The notes: generated by a model not told the origin, from the letters alone. A stretch of DNA of 64,000 nucleotides from Thermodesulfobacterium geofontis OPF15 (GCF_000215975.1 NC_015682.1:248001-312000), one strand, 5' to 3'. Shown: positions 1-8,704, counted from the first letter of the stretch. Translations and numbers: made by a program.

Positions 1-119
1 ACTTTGTATCCTTTATTTTTTAAAATTGTGCCAAGAAGAGGCATAGCTAAGCGAGGAAGTTTAAAAGCAGAAAAGACGTGAGTTTTAAAATTTTTGGGTT
101 CAATTCCTACAATCTTCAT
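1..119 (-). CDS. Partial N-terminus, probable B12-binding radical SAM protein
   Basis: The complement reads from an ATG at 119 off the left edge of the window without a stop, giving about 39 residues. The visible start (MKIVGIEPKNFKTHVF, then PRLAMPLLGTILKNKGYKV) has the first beta strand and 'LGTILKxxGYxV' helix typical of the cobalamin-binding domain that opens B12-dependent radical SAM proteins. No catalytic cysteines are in view, so the substrate cannot be named. There is no Shine-Dalgarno sequence; a TATAAT box ends 7 nt before the start codon. It is divergent from the TolB-like gene at 239. The family call rests on a short stretch only. Confidence 0.6.
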   Translation of the reverse strand, partial: MKIVGIEPKNFKTHVFSAFKLPRLAMPLLGTILKNKGYK

Positions 120-126
120 TAAACTA

Positions 127-132
127 ATTATA
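127..132 (-). promoter_or_regulatory. -10 box of the left-edge gene, probably leaderless
   Basis: The complement of 127-132 is a perfect TATAAT, and seven bases separate it from the ATG at 119. No convincing -35 box is seen 16-18 nt further upstream. The short distance implies that transcription would start at or within a base or two of the start codon. Confidence 0.35.
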
Positions 133-178
133 ACTCTAAAATTTTTTTTAAAAATTATAATTGTATTCAAAAAATTTT

Positions 179-206
179 TTGACAAAATTTTAAAATGGTT
201 TATCTT
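179..206 (+). promoter_or_regulatory. Sigma-70-type promoter of the TolB-like gene
   Basis: A consensus -35 TTGACA (179-184) is followed after 16 nt by TATCTT (201-206), a 4/6 match to the -10 consensus. The start codon lies at 239, behind an AAGGA ribosome-binding site, so this transcript would have an ordinary leader of about 25 nt. Confidence 0.5.
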
Positions 207-238
207 AAAAATAGTAATTATAAAACAAGGAAAAAACT

Positions 239-1315
239 ATGAAAAAAATATTAGTTTTTATTTTTGTTTTTGTTTTTTTGTTTTGTTTTAAAGTATTTGG
301 ACAAGAAAATACTTCTGAAACTAAAAAAGTTTTAATACTTCCTTTTGATATCTATTCACCTCCTGAATATTCTTATTTAAAAGAAGCTATCCCAGAAATG
401 CTTATAAGCCGTCTTTTTTCTCCTTCTAAAATAGAAATAGTAGAAATGGAGAAAGTTAAGGAAGAAATTAAAAATTTTGAAAAAATAAATAGAAAAATAG
501 CTGAAGATTTGGGTAATAAATTTAAGGCAAATTACGTTATATGGGGAAGTATTACTGTTTTAGGAGAAGGAGTAAGTATTGATGCACAAATAATAGATTT
601 ATCTGGTGAAAAAAAGCCTGCTCAATTTTTCCAAGAAATAAAAAATATTTCTGATATAATTCCCCAAATTTCAAAATTTGCACAAAAAGCAAGGATGTAT
701 ATAGAAGGAAAGGAGGAAGATTTTTATAGGGAACCTTATTATGCTTTAGCACCGTATGGATTAGGGAAAGAACATCCGGAGAGAGGATACTATTATTATG
801 CACCTTATCTTTTTCCTTCTACACCTATTGAAAGAAAACCAAAAGTAACCAGAGCCAAAAGTCCTTATGGAGATTATGAGCCAGAGGGACTGAGTAGTAA
901 ATTAGTAATAGATCTTTCTACAGGAACAATTGGATGGGCAGAAGAAGAAAAAGAAAAAAATAATAATGCTACTGCAGTTACTCCTAATTATCCACCCATG
1001 TATCCTCCTCAGCCTTACTATCCCTATTCTCCACCACCTTATACTTATTATTACTATTCAGAAGATGAGGGTATCCTTTCTAAGCTATGGTCTCGTATAT
1101 GGCCTTTTGGAGAAAAAGAAAAAACTCCCAAATATTATTCTCCTCAAGTAATTCCTGCTCCTTCTCCTCAACCACCAGCTGAAACTTATCAACCAAGTCA
1201 GCCCCAACCTCAAACTTCTCAATCTCAAACTTATATAGAAGAATCCTCAAAAAAACAAATACCATCTCAAAAAACTTCTTCAGTAAAAAAAGAAAATCCT
1301 TGGAGTTGGGAATAG
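239..1315 (+). CDS. Secreted TolB-N-like protein with Pro/Tyr-rich tail
   Basis: The protein has 358 residues. Residues 1-22 form a signal peptide (MKK, then a Phe/Val-rich core, then VFGQ). Residues 30-125 resemble the TolB N-terminal/FlgO-like alpha-beta fold: a 'VLILPFD' strand, a helix with 'EMLISRL', 'ANYVIWGSI' and 'IDAQIIDL'. Such domains occur in periplasmic or outer-membrane-associated proteins. The last 200 residues are low complexity, very rich in Pro, Tyr, Gln and Ser, with no recognised domain. The start is fixed by AAGGA upstream and the signal peptide. It appears to be a single-gene transcript. Its exact role is unknown. Confidence 0.6.
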   Translation: MKKILVFIFVFVFLFCFKVFGQENTSETKKVLILPFDIYSPPEYSYLKEAIPEMLISRLFSPSKIEIVEMEKVKEEIKNFEKINRKIAEDLGNKFKANYVIWGSITVLGEGVSIDAQIIDLSGEKKPAQFFQEIKNISDIIPQISKFAQKARMYIEGKEEDFYREPYYALAPYGLGKEHPERGYYYYAPYLFPSTPIERKPKVTRAKSPYGDYEPEGLSSKLVIDLSTGTIGWAEEEKEKNNNATAVTPNYPPMYPPQPYYPYSPPPYTYYYYSEDEGILSKLWSRIWPFGEKEKTPKYYSPQVIPAPSPQPPAETYQPSQPQPQTSQSQTYIEESSKKQIPSQKTSSVKKENPWSWE

Positions 1316-1320
1316 ATAAA

Positions 1321-1674
1321 TTAACAGGTTAAATGAAAAGCACCAGCTAAGGAAACTCCTGAAGAATAGAGTTCATTAAACCTTTTAACAGCTAAATCAG
1401 TTTTATAAATTTCAATTTTAATGCCTAAACTTTTTGCCTTCTTTTCTACTTCAGAATCAACTTTCATTACCCCATGAGCTCCAGTTCCTACTATTAAATA
1501 TTCTAAAGAATATTTCCATACCTCTTCTAAATCTTCAACTTGTAATCTATGACCTTCCTTTCTCCACCAATCAGGAAAAATTTTTTCTTCTTTTGGGGTT
1601 TTTATAATAATAAGGTCTTTGTGATATGTTTTATCTTTAAAACTAAGACTACCAAAACTATAGTAAGTTATCAT
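1321..1674 (-). CDS. Mth938-domain (DUF498) protein
   Basis: This 117-residue protein matches the Mth938/NDUFAF3-like family in length and motifs: 'WWRKEGHRLQVEDL' near residue 35, 'YLIVGTGAHGVM' near 60 and the closing 'AGAFHLTC'. Members are small alpha-beta proteins; the eukaryotic relative is a complex I assembly factor, but no bacterial reaction is established. It lies 17 bases downstream of prfA on the same strand, so it is probably the last gene of the rpmE-prfA unit. The TolB-like gene converges on it with a 5-base gap. Confidence 0.75.
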   Translation of the reverse strand: MITYYSFGSLSFKDKTYHKDLIIIKTPKEEKIFPDWWRKEGHRLQVEDLEEVWKYSLEYLIVGTGAHGVMKVDSEVEKKAKSLGIKIEIYKTDLAVKRFNELYSSGVSLAGAFHLTC

Positions 1675-1691
1675 TAGTTAAAAAGTTGAAT

Positions 1692-2798
1692 TTAAGCAGC
1701 TAAGCTAAGTTTTTCTTCCTCTTCTTTTAAGGCCTTAACCCTATAATGAGCAATTAGTGCATCTATGAATTCATCAAGTTCTCCATCTAAAACCTCGGGA
1801 AGATTGTAAACGGTTAATCCAATACGATGATCAGTCACACGATTTTGTGGGAAATTATAGGTTCTTATTTTTTCACATCTTTCTCCTGTTCCAACTTGGG
1901 ATTTTCTTTCTGTTTGAATTTTTTCATTTTGTTCTCTTAAAGCCAATTCATAAAGTTTAGCTCTTAAAATTTTTAAAGCAGTTGCTTTATTTTGATGTTG
2001 GCTTCTTTCATTTTGGCAAGTTACAGTAATTCCTGTAGGAATATGAGTAATTCTTACTGCACTTTCGGTTTTATTAACATGTTGTCCACCATGCCCACTT
2101 GCTCTCATAGTTTCAATTTTTAAATCTTCAGGTCTTATTTCCACTGTAACTTCATCTACTTCAGGTAGAACTGCTACTGTAGCGGTTGAAGTATGTATTC
2201 TTCCAGAAGATTCAGTAATAGGAACTCTTTGAACTCTGTGAACTCCGCTTTCGTATTTTAGTCTACTATAAGCACCCTTACCTTCAATTTTAGCTATAAC
2301 TTCTTTAAAACCTCCGAGACCAGTTTCATTAGCATCAAGAATATCAAATTTCCATCCCTTTTTTTCAGCATATCTTTGATACATTCTTAAAAGATCAGCA
2401 GCAAATAAAGCAGCCTCTTCTCCACCAGCTCCTGCTCTTATTTCTAAAATTACATTTTTTTCATCATTAGGATCCTTAGGTAAAAGAAGGATAGGTAATT
2501 TTTTTTCTAATTCTTCCAAACGATTCTCTAATTCCTTTAATTCTTCTTTAGCCAATTCTATTAATTCTTCATCTGATTCCACTTCTATAAGCTGTTTGTT
2601 TTCTTTTATTTGGTTTAATATTTTTTTATATTCTCTATAGGTTTCCACAATCTCTAAAAGTTCAGCATGTTCCTTAGCTAATTTGGCATAGAGTTCTGGG
2701 TTAGAAATTATAGAAGGATCAGATAATTTTGAAGAAATCTCTTCAAAATTTTTTTCTAAAACATCTAATTTTTTTAAATAAAAACTTGCTAAACTCAT
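1692..2798 (-). CDS. prfA: Peptide chain release factor 1
   Basis: RF1 ends translation at UAA and UAG by triggering peptidyl-tRNA hydrolysis on the ribosome. The 368-residue length is normal. The catalytic GGQ is at 237-239 within [10 protein letters not shown]. The stop-codon-reading tripeptide is P-I-T at 193-195 (RF1-type PxT, not the RF2 SPF). The conserved block '[14 protein letters not shown]' follows. A long coiled coil occupies about residues 1-105. It follows rpmE by 20 bases, a common gene order. HemK/PrmC, which often sits next to prfA, is not adjacent here. Confidence 0.97.
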   Translation of the reverse strand: MSLASFYLKKLDVLEKNFEEISSKLSDPSIISNPELYAKLAKEHAELLEIVETYREYKKILNQIKENKQLIEVESDEELIELAKEELKELENRLEELEKKLPILLLPKDPNDEKNVILEIRAGAGGEEAALFAADLLRMYQRYAEKKGWKFDILDANETGLGGFKEVIAKIEGKGAYSRLKYESGVHRVQRVPITESSGRIHTSTATVAVLPEVDEVTVEIRPEDLKIETMRASGHGGQHVNKTESAVRITHIPTGITVTCQNERSQHQNKATALKILRAKLYELALREQNEKIQTERKSQVGTGERCEKIRTYNFPQNRVTDHRIGLTVYNLPEVLDGELDEFIDALIAHYRVKALKEEEEKLSLAA

Positions 2799-2818
2799 AT
2801 TTTTTCAATTTTTAAATT

Positions 2819-3043
2819 TTAATTTTTTTCTTTTTCTTCATAAAAACTTGCATATTTTTTCATAAACTTCTCAATTCTTCCTTCTGTATCAACAAATTTC
2901 ATTTCTCCTGTGAAAAAGGGATGGCATTTAGAACAAATTTCTACCCTTATTTCCTTCTTTGTAGAACCAACTTTAAATTCATTACCACAAGCACATTTCA
3001 CTATCGCATCTTCAAAATACTGAGGATGGATTCCTTTTTTCAT
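2819..3043 (-). CDS. rpmE: 50S ribosomal protein L31 (zinc-binding form)
   Basis: This 74-residue protein starts 'MKKGIHPQY', as L31 does. It keeps the zinc cysteines in 'CACG' (18-21) and '[10 protein letters not shown]' (37-46), the C+ form, as opposed to the zinc-free paralogue. An AGAGGTGA ribosome-binding site precedes the ATG. It leads the rpmE-prfA-DUF498 cluster on the complement strand, directly downstream of the tRNA-Arg gene. Confidence 0.95.
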   Translation of the reverse strand: MKKGIHPQYFEDAIVKCACGNEFKVGSTKKEIRVEICSKCHPFFTGEMKFVDTEGRIEKFMKKYASFYEEKEKN

Positions 3044-3105
3044 TTTTTATCACCTCTTTTAAATTGAAAATAATATAACTTAGAACTAAAAATTTTCAAA
3101 AAAAG

Positions 3106-3179
3106 CGCCCCTGGAGGGACTCGAACCCCCAACCTACGGCTTAGAAGGCCGCTGCTCTGTCCTATTGAGCTACAGGGGC
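3106..3179 (-). tRNA. tRNA-Arg (anticodon TCT)
   Basis: The complement folds as a complete cloverleaf of 74 nt: acceptor GCCCCTG/CAGGGGC, D stem GCTC/GAGC, anticodon stem GCGGC/GCCGT, loop CTTCTAA with anticodon TCT, and a T arm with TTCGAGT. The discriminator base is G. The 3' CCA is not encoded and must be added enzymatically. It reads AGA/AGG, the main arginine codons in this AT-rich genome. Confidence 0.95.
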
Positions 3180-3213
3180 AATTTTTTATAGAATTTTAAT
3201 CAATTTTTTCTTT

Positions 3214-3242
3214 TTGACAAGTGCCTTTTAAAGGTTTATAAT
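3214..3242 (+). promoter_or_regulatory. Perfect-consensus sigma-70 promoter, leaderless start
   Basis: TTGACA (3214-3219), a 17-base spacer and TATAAT (3237-3242) match the consensus exactly. The ATG of the next gene begins at 3252, only nine bases after the -10 box, so the predicted transcript would begin at about 3249 and carry 0-4 nt of leader and no ribosome-binding site. Confidence 0.85.
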
Positions 3243-3251
3243 GTTGCCAAT

Positions 3252-4028
3252 ATGAATATATCATTAGATTTATTTTTTGAAAACTTAGAAAATGAGAAAA
3301 TAGCAGAATTATTTAAAAATGCTCTTCCCTGGGAGCCTTTAAAATTTTTAAAAACCTATCTTTTAGATATAGTCCCTGAATTACCTAAGGAAATACCTAT
3401 AGGAATCCCTATACCTGAAAGTTTATTTTTAACTTCAGAAGGAGAAGTTATACCTTTAAAAGATTTAGAGATTTATAATGATGAGTATTATTTAAAAGGG
3501 GAAAAAATAAAAGGGGCTATTTTAAAAGCAGGAGCTTTTTTAACTGGAAAAAAGATATTTTTTGAAGAGGAAGTTATAGTAGAGCCCTTTTCTCTAATTT
3601 TCCCACCTGCTTATTTTTCTAAAGGAACACAAATAAGGCATGGTTCTTATATTAGAGGGAGTGTTTATACAGGAGAAAAAGTAGTAATAGGGCATACTAC
3701 TGAAGTTAAAAATAGTATATTTTTTAGTTCAGCCAAGGCTTCTCACTTTGCTTATATAGGGGATAGTATACTTGGAAATAGTGTAAACTTAGGGGCAGGA
3801 ACAAAACTTGCAAATTTAAAATTTAGTAAAACAATTATAACCTTAGTAATTAATAACGAAATTGTAAATACAGGGCTCAAAAAAATGGGAGCTATTTTGG
3901 GAGATTTATGTCAAACTGGTTGTAATTCTGTTTTGCAACCGGGAACACTTTTAGGAAAAAAATCCTATGTCTATCCCGGCAAGGTTTGCGGTCCTGGTTA
4001 TTTTTTGCCAGGAACAAAAATAAAATAA
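3252..4028 (+). CDS. Left-handed beta-helix (GlmU C-terminal-like) protein
   Basis: The protein has 258 residues. From about residue 85 to the end it forms hexapeptide repeats like the acyltransferase half of GlmU and related sugar-nucleotide enzymes. The stretch around 140-190 (GHTTEVKNS, GDSILG, then VNLGAGTKLANLK) is close to that family's conserved acceptor region. The N-terminal 85 residues lack the GxGxxMR nucleotidyltransferase motif, so this is a stand-alone helix domain. A sugar or nucleotide-sugar acyltransferase role is possible, but the substrate is unknown. It is transcribed from a consensus promoter with almost no leader and heads the rightward cluster. Confidence 0.65.
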   Translation: MNISLDLFFENLENEKIAELFKNALPWEPLKFLKTYLLDIVPELPKEIPIGIPIPESLFLTSEGEVIPLKDLEIYNDEYYLKGEKIKGAILKAGAFLTGKKIFFEEEVIVEPFSLIFPPAYFSKGTQIRHGSYIRGSVYTGEKVVIGHTTEVKNSIFFSSAKASHFAYIGDSILGNSVNLGAGTKLANLKFSKTIITLVINNEIVNTGLKKMGAILGDLCQTGCNSVLQPGTLLGKKSYVYPGKVCGPGYFLPGTKIK

Positions 4029-4038
4029 AGGGGGTTTT

Positions 4039-4935
4039 ATGAAAAAATTTACTTTTATCTTTGCAATTTTTGCACTAATTTTTTGCCTTTATTTAAAGGC
4101 TTACTCAGAAGAGGGGAAACTTTTAGCTGAAGTTGGACCTTATAAACTTTATGAAGAAGATGTAAATAAAATGATGAAAGAAGATACCCAAATTCAACAA
4201 ATTTTAAAATCAAAACCTGAATTAAAAGATGAAATAGTTTCAGCCATAGTAAATAGATGGGTTAATTTATCTTTACTTTCTCTTGCAGGTAAAAAAGAAG
4301 GAATTGATAAAGAAGAATCTGTTAAAAGAGAATTAGCAGAAATTGAAAAAAATTTTATTGCCCAAAAATATTTTGAGAAAAAGACAGCTAATCTGAAAAT
4401 ATCTGAAAAGGAAGTAAAAGAATATTATGAGAAAAATAAAGAAAAATATAAAGAACCAGAAGCAAGACATATTAAACATATTTTGATTTATTTTTCTAAG
4501 GATGCAGATAATGCTACCCAAGAAAGTGCCTTTAAAAAAGCAAATGAAATAAGGAAAAAACTCTTAAAAGGTGCTAATTTTGAAGAGCTTGCTAAAATGT
4601 ACTCTGATGATACAGGTTCTAAAGAAAAGGGAGGAGATTTAGGTATAATCAGAAAAGGACAAACTATACCTGAATTTGAAAAGGAAATTTTTAAGCTTAA
4701 AGTAGGTGAAATAAGTACTCCTATTAAATCTCCTTATGGATATCATATTGTAAAAGTAGAAAAAATAATTCCAGAAAGGGTTCTTTCTTTTGATGAAGTT
4801 AAAAATGTAGTGGAAGAAGATTATAGACAAGAAAAAGAAGAAGAATTGATAGCACAAATTTTACAAAATCTTTATAAAACCTATCAACCCAAGATTTATT
4901 TAAAGATGAAAGATGTACAAAATAGAAGTAAGTAA
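4039..4935 (+). CDS. Parvulin-type peptidyl-prolyl isomerase, exported
   Basis: It is a 298-residue periplasmic folding factor. A signal peptide covers residues 1-23 (ends AYSEE). A SurA/PrsA-like N-terminal helical region runs to about 130, and one PpiC rotamase domain follows at about 140-240, with 'ARHIKHIL', 'FEELAKMYSDD', 'KGGDLG' and 'SPYGYHIVKV'. It isomerises X-Pro bonds in secreted proteins. An AAGGGGG site precedes the ATG. It shares a strand and probably a transcript with the HtrA protease and the second parvulin protein downstream, which suggests an envelope protein-quality operon. Confidence 0.9.
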   Translation: MKKFTFIFAIFALIFCLYLKAYSEEGKLLAEVGPYKLYEEDVNKMMKEDTQIQQILKSKPELKDEIVSAIVNRWVNLSLLSLAGKKEGIDKEESVKRELAEIEKNFIAQKYFEKKTANLKISEKEVKEYYEKNKEKYKEPEARHIKHILIYFSKDADNATQESAFKKANEIRKKLLKGANFEELAKMYSDDTGSKEKGGDLGIIRKGQTIPEFEKEIFKLKVGEISTPIKSPYGYHIVKVEKIIPERVLSFDEVKNVVEEDYRQEKEEELIAQILQNLYKTYQPKIYLKMKDVQNRSK

Positions 4936-5539
4936 TTTATTAGAAGAGTTTGAAGAAAAATTTAAGCGCCTTAAACTTTCTGAAAAAGAAAAATGGGTGT
5001 TATATCTTTATTTTCCCTCGCATTTATTGTTTTTAGATATAGAAACTGAAGGTCTTTCTAAAGAAAAAAACGATATTACTTTAATAGGTATATATAAAGA
5101 TAATAAGTATTATCCTTTTATAAAGAATTTTAATTTAGAAAAAGCTATAAAATTTCTTGCTTCTACACCTATTTGGATAACCTTTGGAGGAGAAAATTTT
5201 GATATTCCCTTTATAAAAAAGGCTTTCCCTTACTTAAAAACCCCTTTAGTTCATATTGATTTATTCTATTTAACTAAGGAAGTAGGATTAAAAGGGGGTC
5301 TAAAAAAAATAGAAAAGATGTTAGGAATTATTCGAAAAACTGAAGGTTTAAATGGTTATGATGCAGTAAAGTTATGGAGAAAATGGGTAGAAGAAAGAGA
5401 TAAAAATTCCTTGAAAAAACTTATTCTTTATAATAAAGAAGATGTAGTTAATATAAAAAAAATAATGGATTATGTAATAACTAATTTGCTAAATAAGGAG
5501 GGAAGAAGGTATGAGGAAGTTTTCTTGGAGTTCTTATAA
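4913..5539 (+). CDS. RNase-H-like (YprB-type) exonuclease domain protein
   Basis: This 208-residue protein has a DEDD-type exonuclease fold of the RNase_H_2/YprB group: 'LFLDIETEGL' (D42, E44), 'ITFGGENFDIPFI' near 85 and 'YNKEDVVNI' near 172. A metal-dependent 3'-5' exonuclease on DNA or RNA is expected, but the substrate is unknown. It overlaps the parvulin gene upstream by 23 bases and HtrA downstream by 29, so it is translationally coupled. A later start would shorten the overlap, but none has a better ribosome-binding site. Confidence 0.7.
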   Translation: MYKIEVSNLLEEFEEKFKRLKLSEKEKWVLYLYFPSHLLFLDIETEGLSKEKNDITLIGIYKDNKYYPFIKNFNLEKAIKFLASTPIWITFGGENFDIPFIKKAFPYLKTPLVHIDLFYLTKEVGLKGGLKKIEKMLGIIRKTEGLNGYDAVKLWRKWVEERDKNSLKKLILYNKEDVVNIKKIMDYVITNLLNKEGRRYEEVFLEFL

Positions 5540-6998
5540 ATTAACTATTTTACTTATTATTTTGGCTTTTGTTTTTGGGCTTTTAGCAAAAACTTTTATA
5601 GATAAAACGGGATTTTTTAAGTCAAAGGAATTAATTGCAGAAGATGGAACAACTATTTCAAAAAGTTTGGAAGTAGCTAATGAACTTTCAAAAGCTTTTT
5701 CTTATGTAGCAGAGAAGGCTGCTCCAGCTGTTGTCTACATTGAAACAGAAAAGGTAGTTTCAATTCCTAAGGAGATGTTTCCTTTTGACTTTTTTGGTGA
5801 TGAATTCTTTAAAAGATTTTTTTCTACCCCTCGGTATAGACAAAGGGGAGCAGGTTCGGGGTTTATAATTTCTTCAGACGGATATGTAGTTACTAATAAT
5901 CATGTAATTCAGGGAGCTCAAAAAATTACTGTAAAATTAGTAGATGGAAGAATTTTTGAAGGTAAAATTATAGGTACTGACCCATTTTCAGATATAGCCT
6001 TACTTAAAATCGAAGCAAGTAATCTTCCCACTCTGATTCTCGGTGATTCTGATTCAATAAAAGTAGGAGAATGGGTTATTGCAATTGGTAATCCCTTTGG
6101 ACTTTCCCATACTGTAACCGTAGGTGTAATAAGTGCTAAAGGAAGAAGTGGAATAGGAATATCGGATGTAGAAGATTTTATTCAGACAGATGCAGCTATT
6201 AATCCGGGAAATTCAGGAGGTCCTCTTTTAAATTTAAAGGGAGAAGTTATAGGAATGAATACAGCTATATTTACAAGATCTGGTGGTTATATGGGAATAG
6301 GATTTGCCATTCCAAGTAATATTGTAAAAACAGTGGTGGAACAACTAAAAACTAAAGGAAAAATTGAAAGGGGATATTTGGGGGTAGGTATCCAAGATTT
6401 AACACCAGCCTTAGCTAAAGAATTAGGTTTAAACACTACCGATGGAGCACTTATTACAGAGGTAAAACCTGGTTCTCCTGCTGAAAAAGCAGGATTAAAA
6501 GAAAAAGATGTAGTTATAAGTTATAATGGTAAATCTGTCAAAAATGCTTCAGAATTAAAAAATTATGTTCTTTTAACTAAACCGGGAACAGAAGTAGAAT
6601 TGAGGATTATAAGAAATGGAAAAGAAATGCCTATAAAAGTTAAAATTGGAGCTCAAAAAGAAGGACTAATTCTTTCTAAGACTGAAATGGAAAATATAGA
6701 AGAATTGTTAGAAAATTTAGGACTAATAGTTGAAGATATTACTCCTGAAATAGCAAAAAAATTAAGATTGCCTTCTCTTCAAGGTGTTATTATTACTGAG
6801 GTTATTCCTGAAACACCGGCTGATTATGCTGGACTTTCTCCTGGCTTAATAATTGATGAAGTTAATCGTAAAAAAATTAAAAATTTAAATGAATTCTTCC
6901 AAGCTCTTAAACCTTCCTTAGAAACAAAAAAGGTGTTATTAGGAATTAGAACACCAAAAGGAAGATATTATGTTACTCTAAAATTAGAAAGTGAATAA
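5511..6998 (+). CDS. Deg/HtrA periplasmic serine protease
   Basis: It is a 495-residue member of the DegP/DegQ family. A membrane anchor or uncleaved signal lies at 9-30. The chymotrypsin-like domain has the triad His131 (TNNHVI), Asp161 (DIALLKI) and Ser235 (GNSGGPLL). Two PDZ domains follow at about 280-370 and 395-490. It degrades or refolds damaged envelope proteins, and it lies between two parvulin-type chaperones, in keeping with that role. The ATG is preceded by GGAGGGAAGG. Confidence 0.95.
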   Translation: MRKFSWSSYKLTILLIILAFVFGLLAKTFIDKTGFFKSKELIAEDGTTISKSLEVANELSKAFSYVAEKAAPAVVYIETEKVVSIPKEMFPFDFFGDEFFKRFFSTPRYRQRGAGSGFIISSDGYVVTNNHVIQGAQKITVKLVDGRIFEGKIIGTDPFSDIALLKIEASNLPTLILGDSDSIKVGEWVIAIGNPFGLSHTVTVGVISAKGRSGIGISDVEDFIQTDAAINPGNSGGPLLNLKGEVIGMNTAIFTRSGGYMGIGFAIPSNIVKTVVEQLKTKGKIERGYLGVGIQDLTPALAKELGLNTTDGALITEVKPGSPAEKAGLKEKDVVISYNGKSVKNASELKNYVLLTKPGTEVELRIIRNGKEMPIKVKIGAQKEGLILSKTEMENIEELLENLGLIVEDITPEIAKKLRLPSLQGVIITEVIPETPADYAGLSPGLIIDEVNRKKIKNLNEFFQALKPSLETKKVLLGIRTPKGRYYVTLKLESE

Positions 6999-7000
6999 AA

Positions 7001-7927
7001 ATGGAAATTAAAAAATTTATTCTTTCTTTATTCTTTTTTTTAATTTTTACTACCCATTCTTTTGCTTCTCAAATTATTAATAAAATCGTAGCAGTGGTAG
7101 GAGATGAGTTTTTAACCCTTTATGATTTAGATGAAATGTGTAAGCCCTATTTTGAAAGATTTATAAAACCAGATTTACCTTTAGAGGAAAAAGAAAAAAT
7201 AAAAAATCAAATAAGAAGAAATATTTTAAAAGGATGGATAGAGGAAAGTGTTTTAAAAATAGAAGCTCAGAGGTATGGCTTAACTGTAAGTGATGAAGAA
7301 CTTAAAAGACTCTTAAATGAAGAAATTAATTCAATAGGTGGAGAGGAGGTATTTAAAGAATATTTAAAAAAACAAGGAATAAGTTATGAAGAATATAAAG
7401 AAAAAGTTAGAGATAAAATATTAAAATATAAATTTGTTCAAATTCAGTTAAAAGGAAAAGTAGTTATTACTGAAGAAGAACTTAAAAAAGCCTATGAAGA
7501 AACAATAAAAAATTATGACCCTTCTCCAAAATATTGGTTGTCAATTTTAATTATAAATGGAGATGAAAAATTAGCCTCCTCTATATACGAAGAAATCCTT
7601 AAGGGAAAAAGTTTTGAAGAAGTTTATAAGACCTATCCTACTAATGTACAACTTATAAAAGATGAACCTTTTAAAAAGGATGAATTAGTTTCAGAAATAT
7701 TAGAAAAGCTTAAAAATATTTCTCCTGGTGAAGTGACCCCCGTAATAAAAAAAGATGAAAAATATTATATTATAAGGCTTCTTAAAATTGAAGAAGGTAC
7801 GCCTCCTTCCTTTGAAGAAATGAAAGAAAAATTATATCAAAAATTATTTGAATTGAAAGCCCAAACAGTCTTAGAGAAATGGATTAATGAACTTGAAGAA
7901 AAAAGATATATTAAAATTTATTTATAA
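7001..7927 (+). CDS. SurA-like periplasmic chaperone
   Basis: The protein has 308 residues. Residues 1-22 are a signal peptide ending SFAS; 'INKIVAVVGDEFLTLYDLDE' follows, the hallmark opening of SurA, and a helical N-domain runs to about 150. The parvulin part (about 175-270) is weak: the usual HIL and GGDLG motifs are absent, so isomerase activity may be lost and chaperone function kept. It starts two bases after HtrA. In Gram-negative cells SurA escorts outer-membrane proteins. The family is clear; whether it is enzymatically active is not. Confidence 0.8.
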   Translation: MEIKKFILSLFFFLIFTTHSFASQIINKIVAVVGDEFLTLYDLDEMCKPYFERFIKPDLPLEEKEKIKNQIRRNILKGWIEESVLKIEAQRYGLTVSDEELKRLLNEEINSIGGEEVFKEYLKKQGISYEEYKEKVRDKILKYKFVQIQLKGKVVITEEELKKAYEETIKNYDPSPKYWLSILIINGDEKLASSIYEEILKGKSFEEVYKTYPTNVQLIKDEPFKKDELVSEILEKLKNISPGEVTPVIKKDEKYYIIRLLKIEEGTPPSFEEMKEKLYQKLFELKAQTVLEKWINELEEKRYIKIYL

Positions 7928-8704
7928 ATGATTTTCTCTTTAGAAGCTTTAATTCTTTCTAAGGAAAAATTAGGCGAAATAGATCTTTTAATAGAGCTTT
8001 TTACTCCTAAAGGAAAAATTTGGAGTGTTGCTAAAGGGGCTCAAAAGAGTCGTAAAAGGTTTGTCAATCTTTTAGAGGAATTCAATTTAATAAAAGCCCA
8101 TTTAAGAAAAACTGCAAAGGGGAAATTACCTATTTTAGAAAAAGCGGATCTTCTTTTTTTACCAGAAAGCATCAGAAAGGACTATAAAAAGTATTTAATG
8201 ATTTCTTATATGGGAGAAATCCTTTCAAAAATAAGTTTTTCCGGGCTTTATATAGAATATTTTTCTTTTATAAAAAAATTATTTATGGAAATAGAAAAGG
8301 GAAATTTATTTTTTTTATTAAAACCTTTTTTTGAATTAAAAATTTTAAAATTTTCAGGATGGTCCCCAGAATTTTTTCAATGTGTGAAGTGTGGCTATAA
8401 ACCTAAAAAAATTTTTTTCCTTTCTATTCCTGAAGGAGGAATACTTTGTTTTAGGTGCAAGGATGGAAATAGTGAGAAACTTGATTTAGAAATAGTTGAT
8501 ATTTTAAGATCTTTAATTAAAATGCCTGTTGAACTTGAAAGTTTAAAAAAATTAGAAAAAGATTTAGAAAAAGCAATTTATATTAAAGAAAAAATTTTGA
8601 AAATTAGCGAAAAGTTCTTAAAATATTTTTTGCCTTTTGAATTGAATTCTTTAAAATTTTTAAAAGATTTTAACTGGGGGGTAAATGAAGCAAAGGACTC
8701 TTGA
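7928..8704 (+). CDS. recO: DNA repair protein RecO
   Basis: RecO loads RecA onto SSB-coated single-stranded DNA with RecR. The 258-residue protein opens with the OB-fold sequence 'LEALILSKEKLGEIDLLIELFTPKGK' in pieces typical of RecO. It has a four-cysteine zinc site at C152, C155, C174 and C177. The ATG follows the SurA stop codon without a gap, so translation is probably coupled. Confidence 0.92.
   Translation: MIFSLEALILSKEKLGEIDLLIELFTPKGKIWSVAKGAQKSRKRFVNLLEEFNLIKAHLRKTAKGKLPILEKADLLFLPESIRKDYKKYLMISYMGEILSKISFSGLYIEYFSFIKKLFMEIEKGNLFFLLKPFFELKILKFSGWSPEFFQCVKCGYKPKKIFFLSIPEGGILCFRCKDGNSEKLDLEIVDILRSLIKMPVELESLKKLEKDLEKAIYIKEKILKISEKFLKYFLPFELNSLKFLKDFNWGVNEAKDS

Noticed and set aside
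94-291. 65-codon rightward frame over the intergenic region and signal peptide of the TolB-like gene
   Set aside because: Lys/Phe/Ile-only composition from AT-rich DNA; no ribosome-binding site; overlaps the real gene in another frame.
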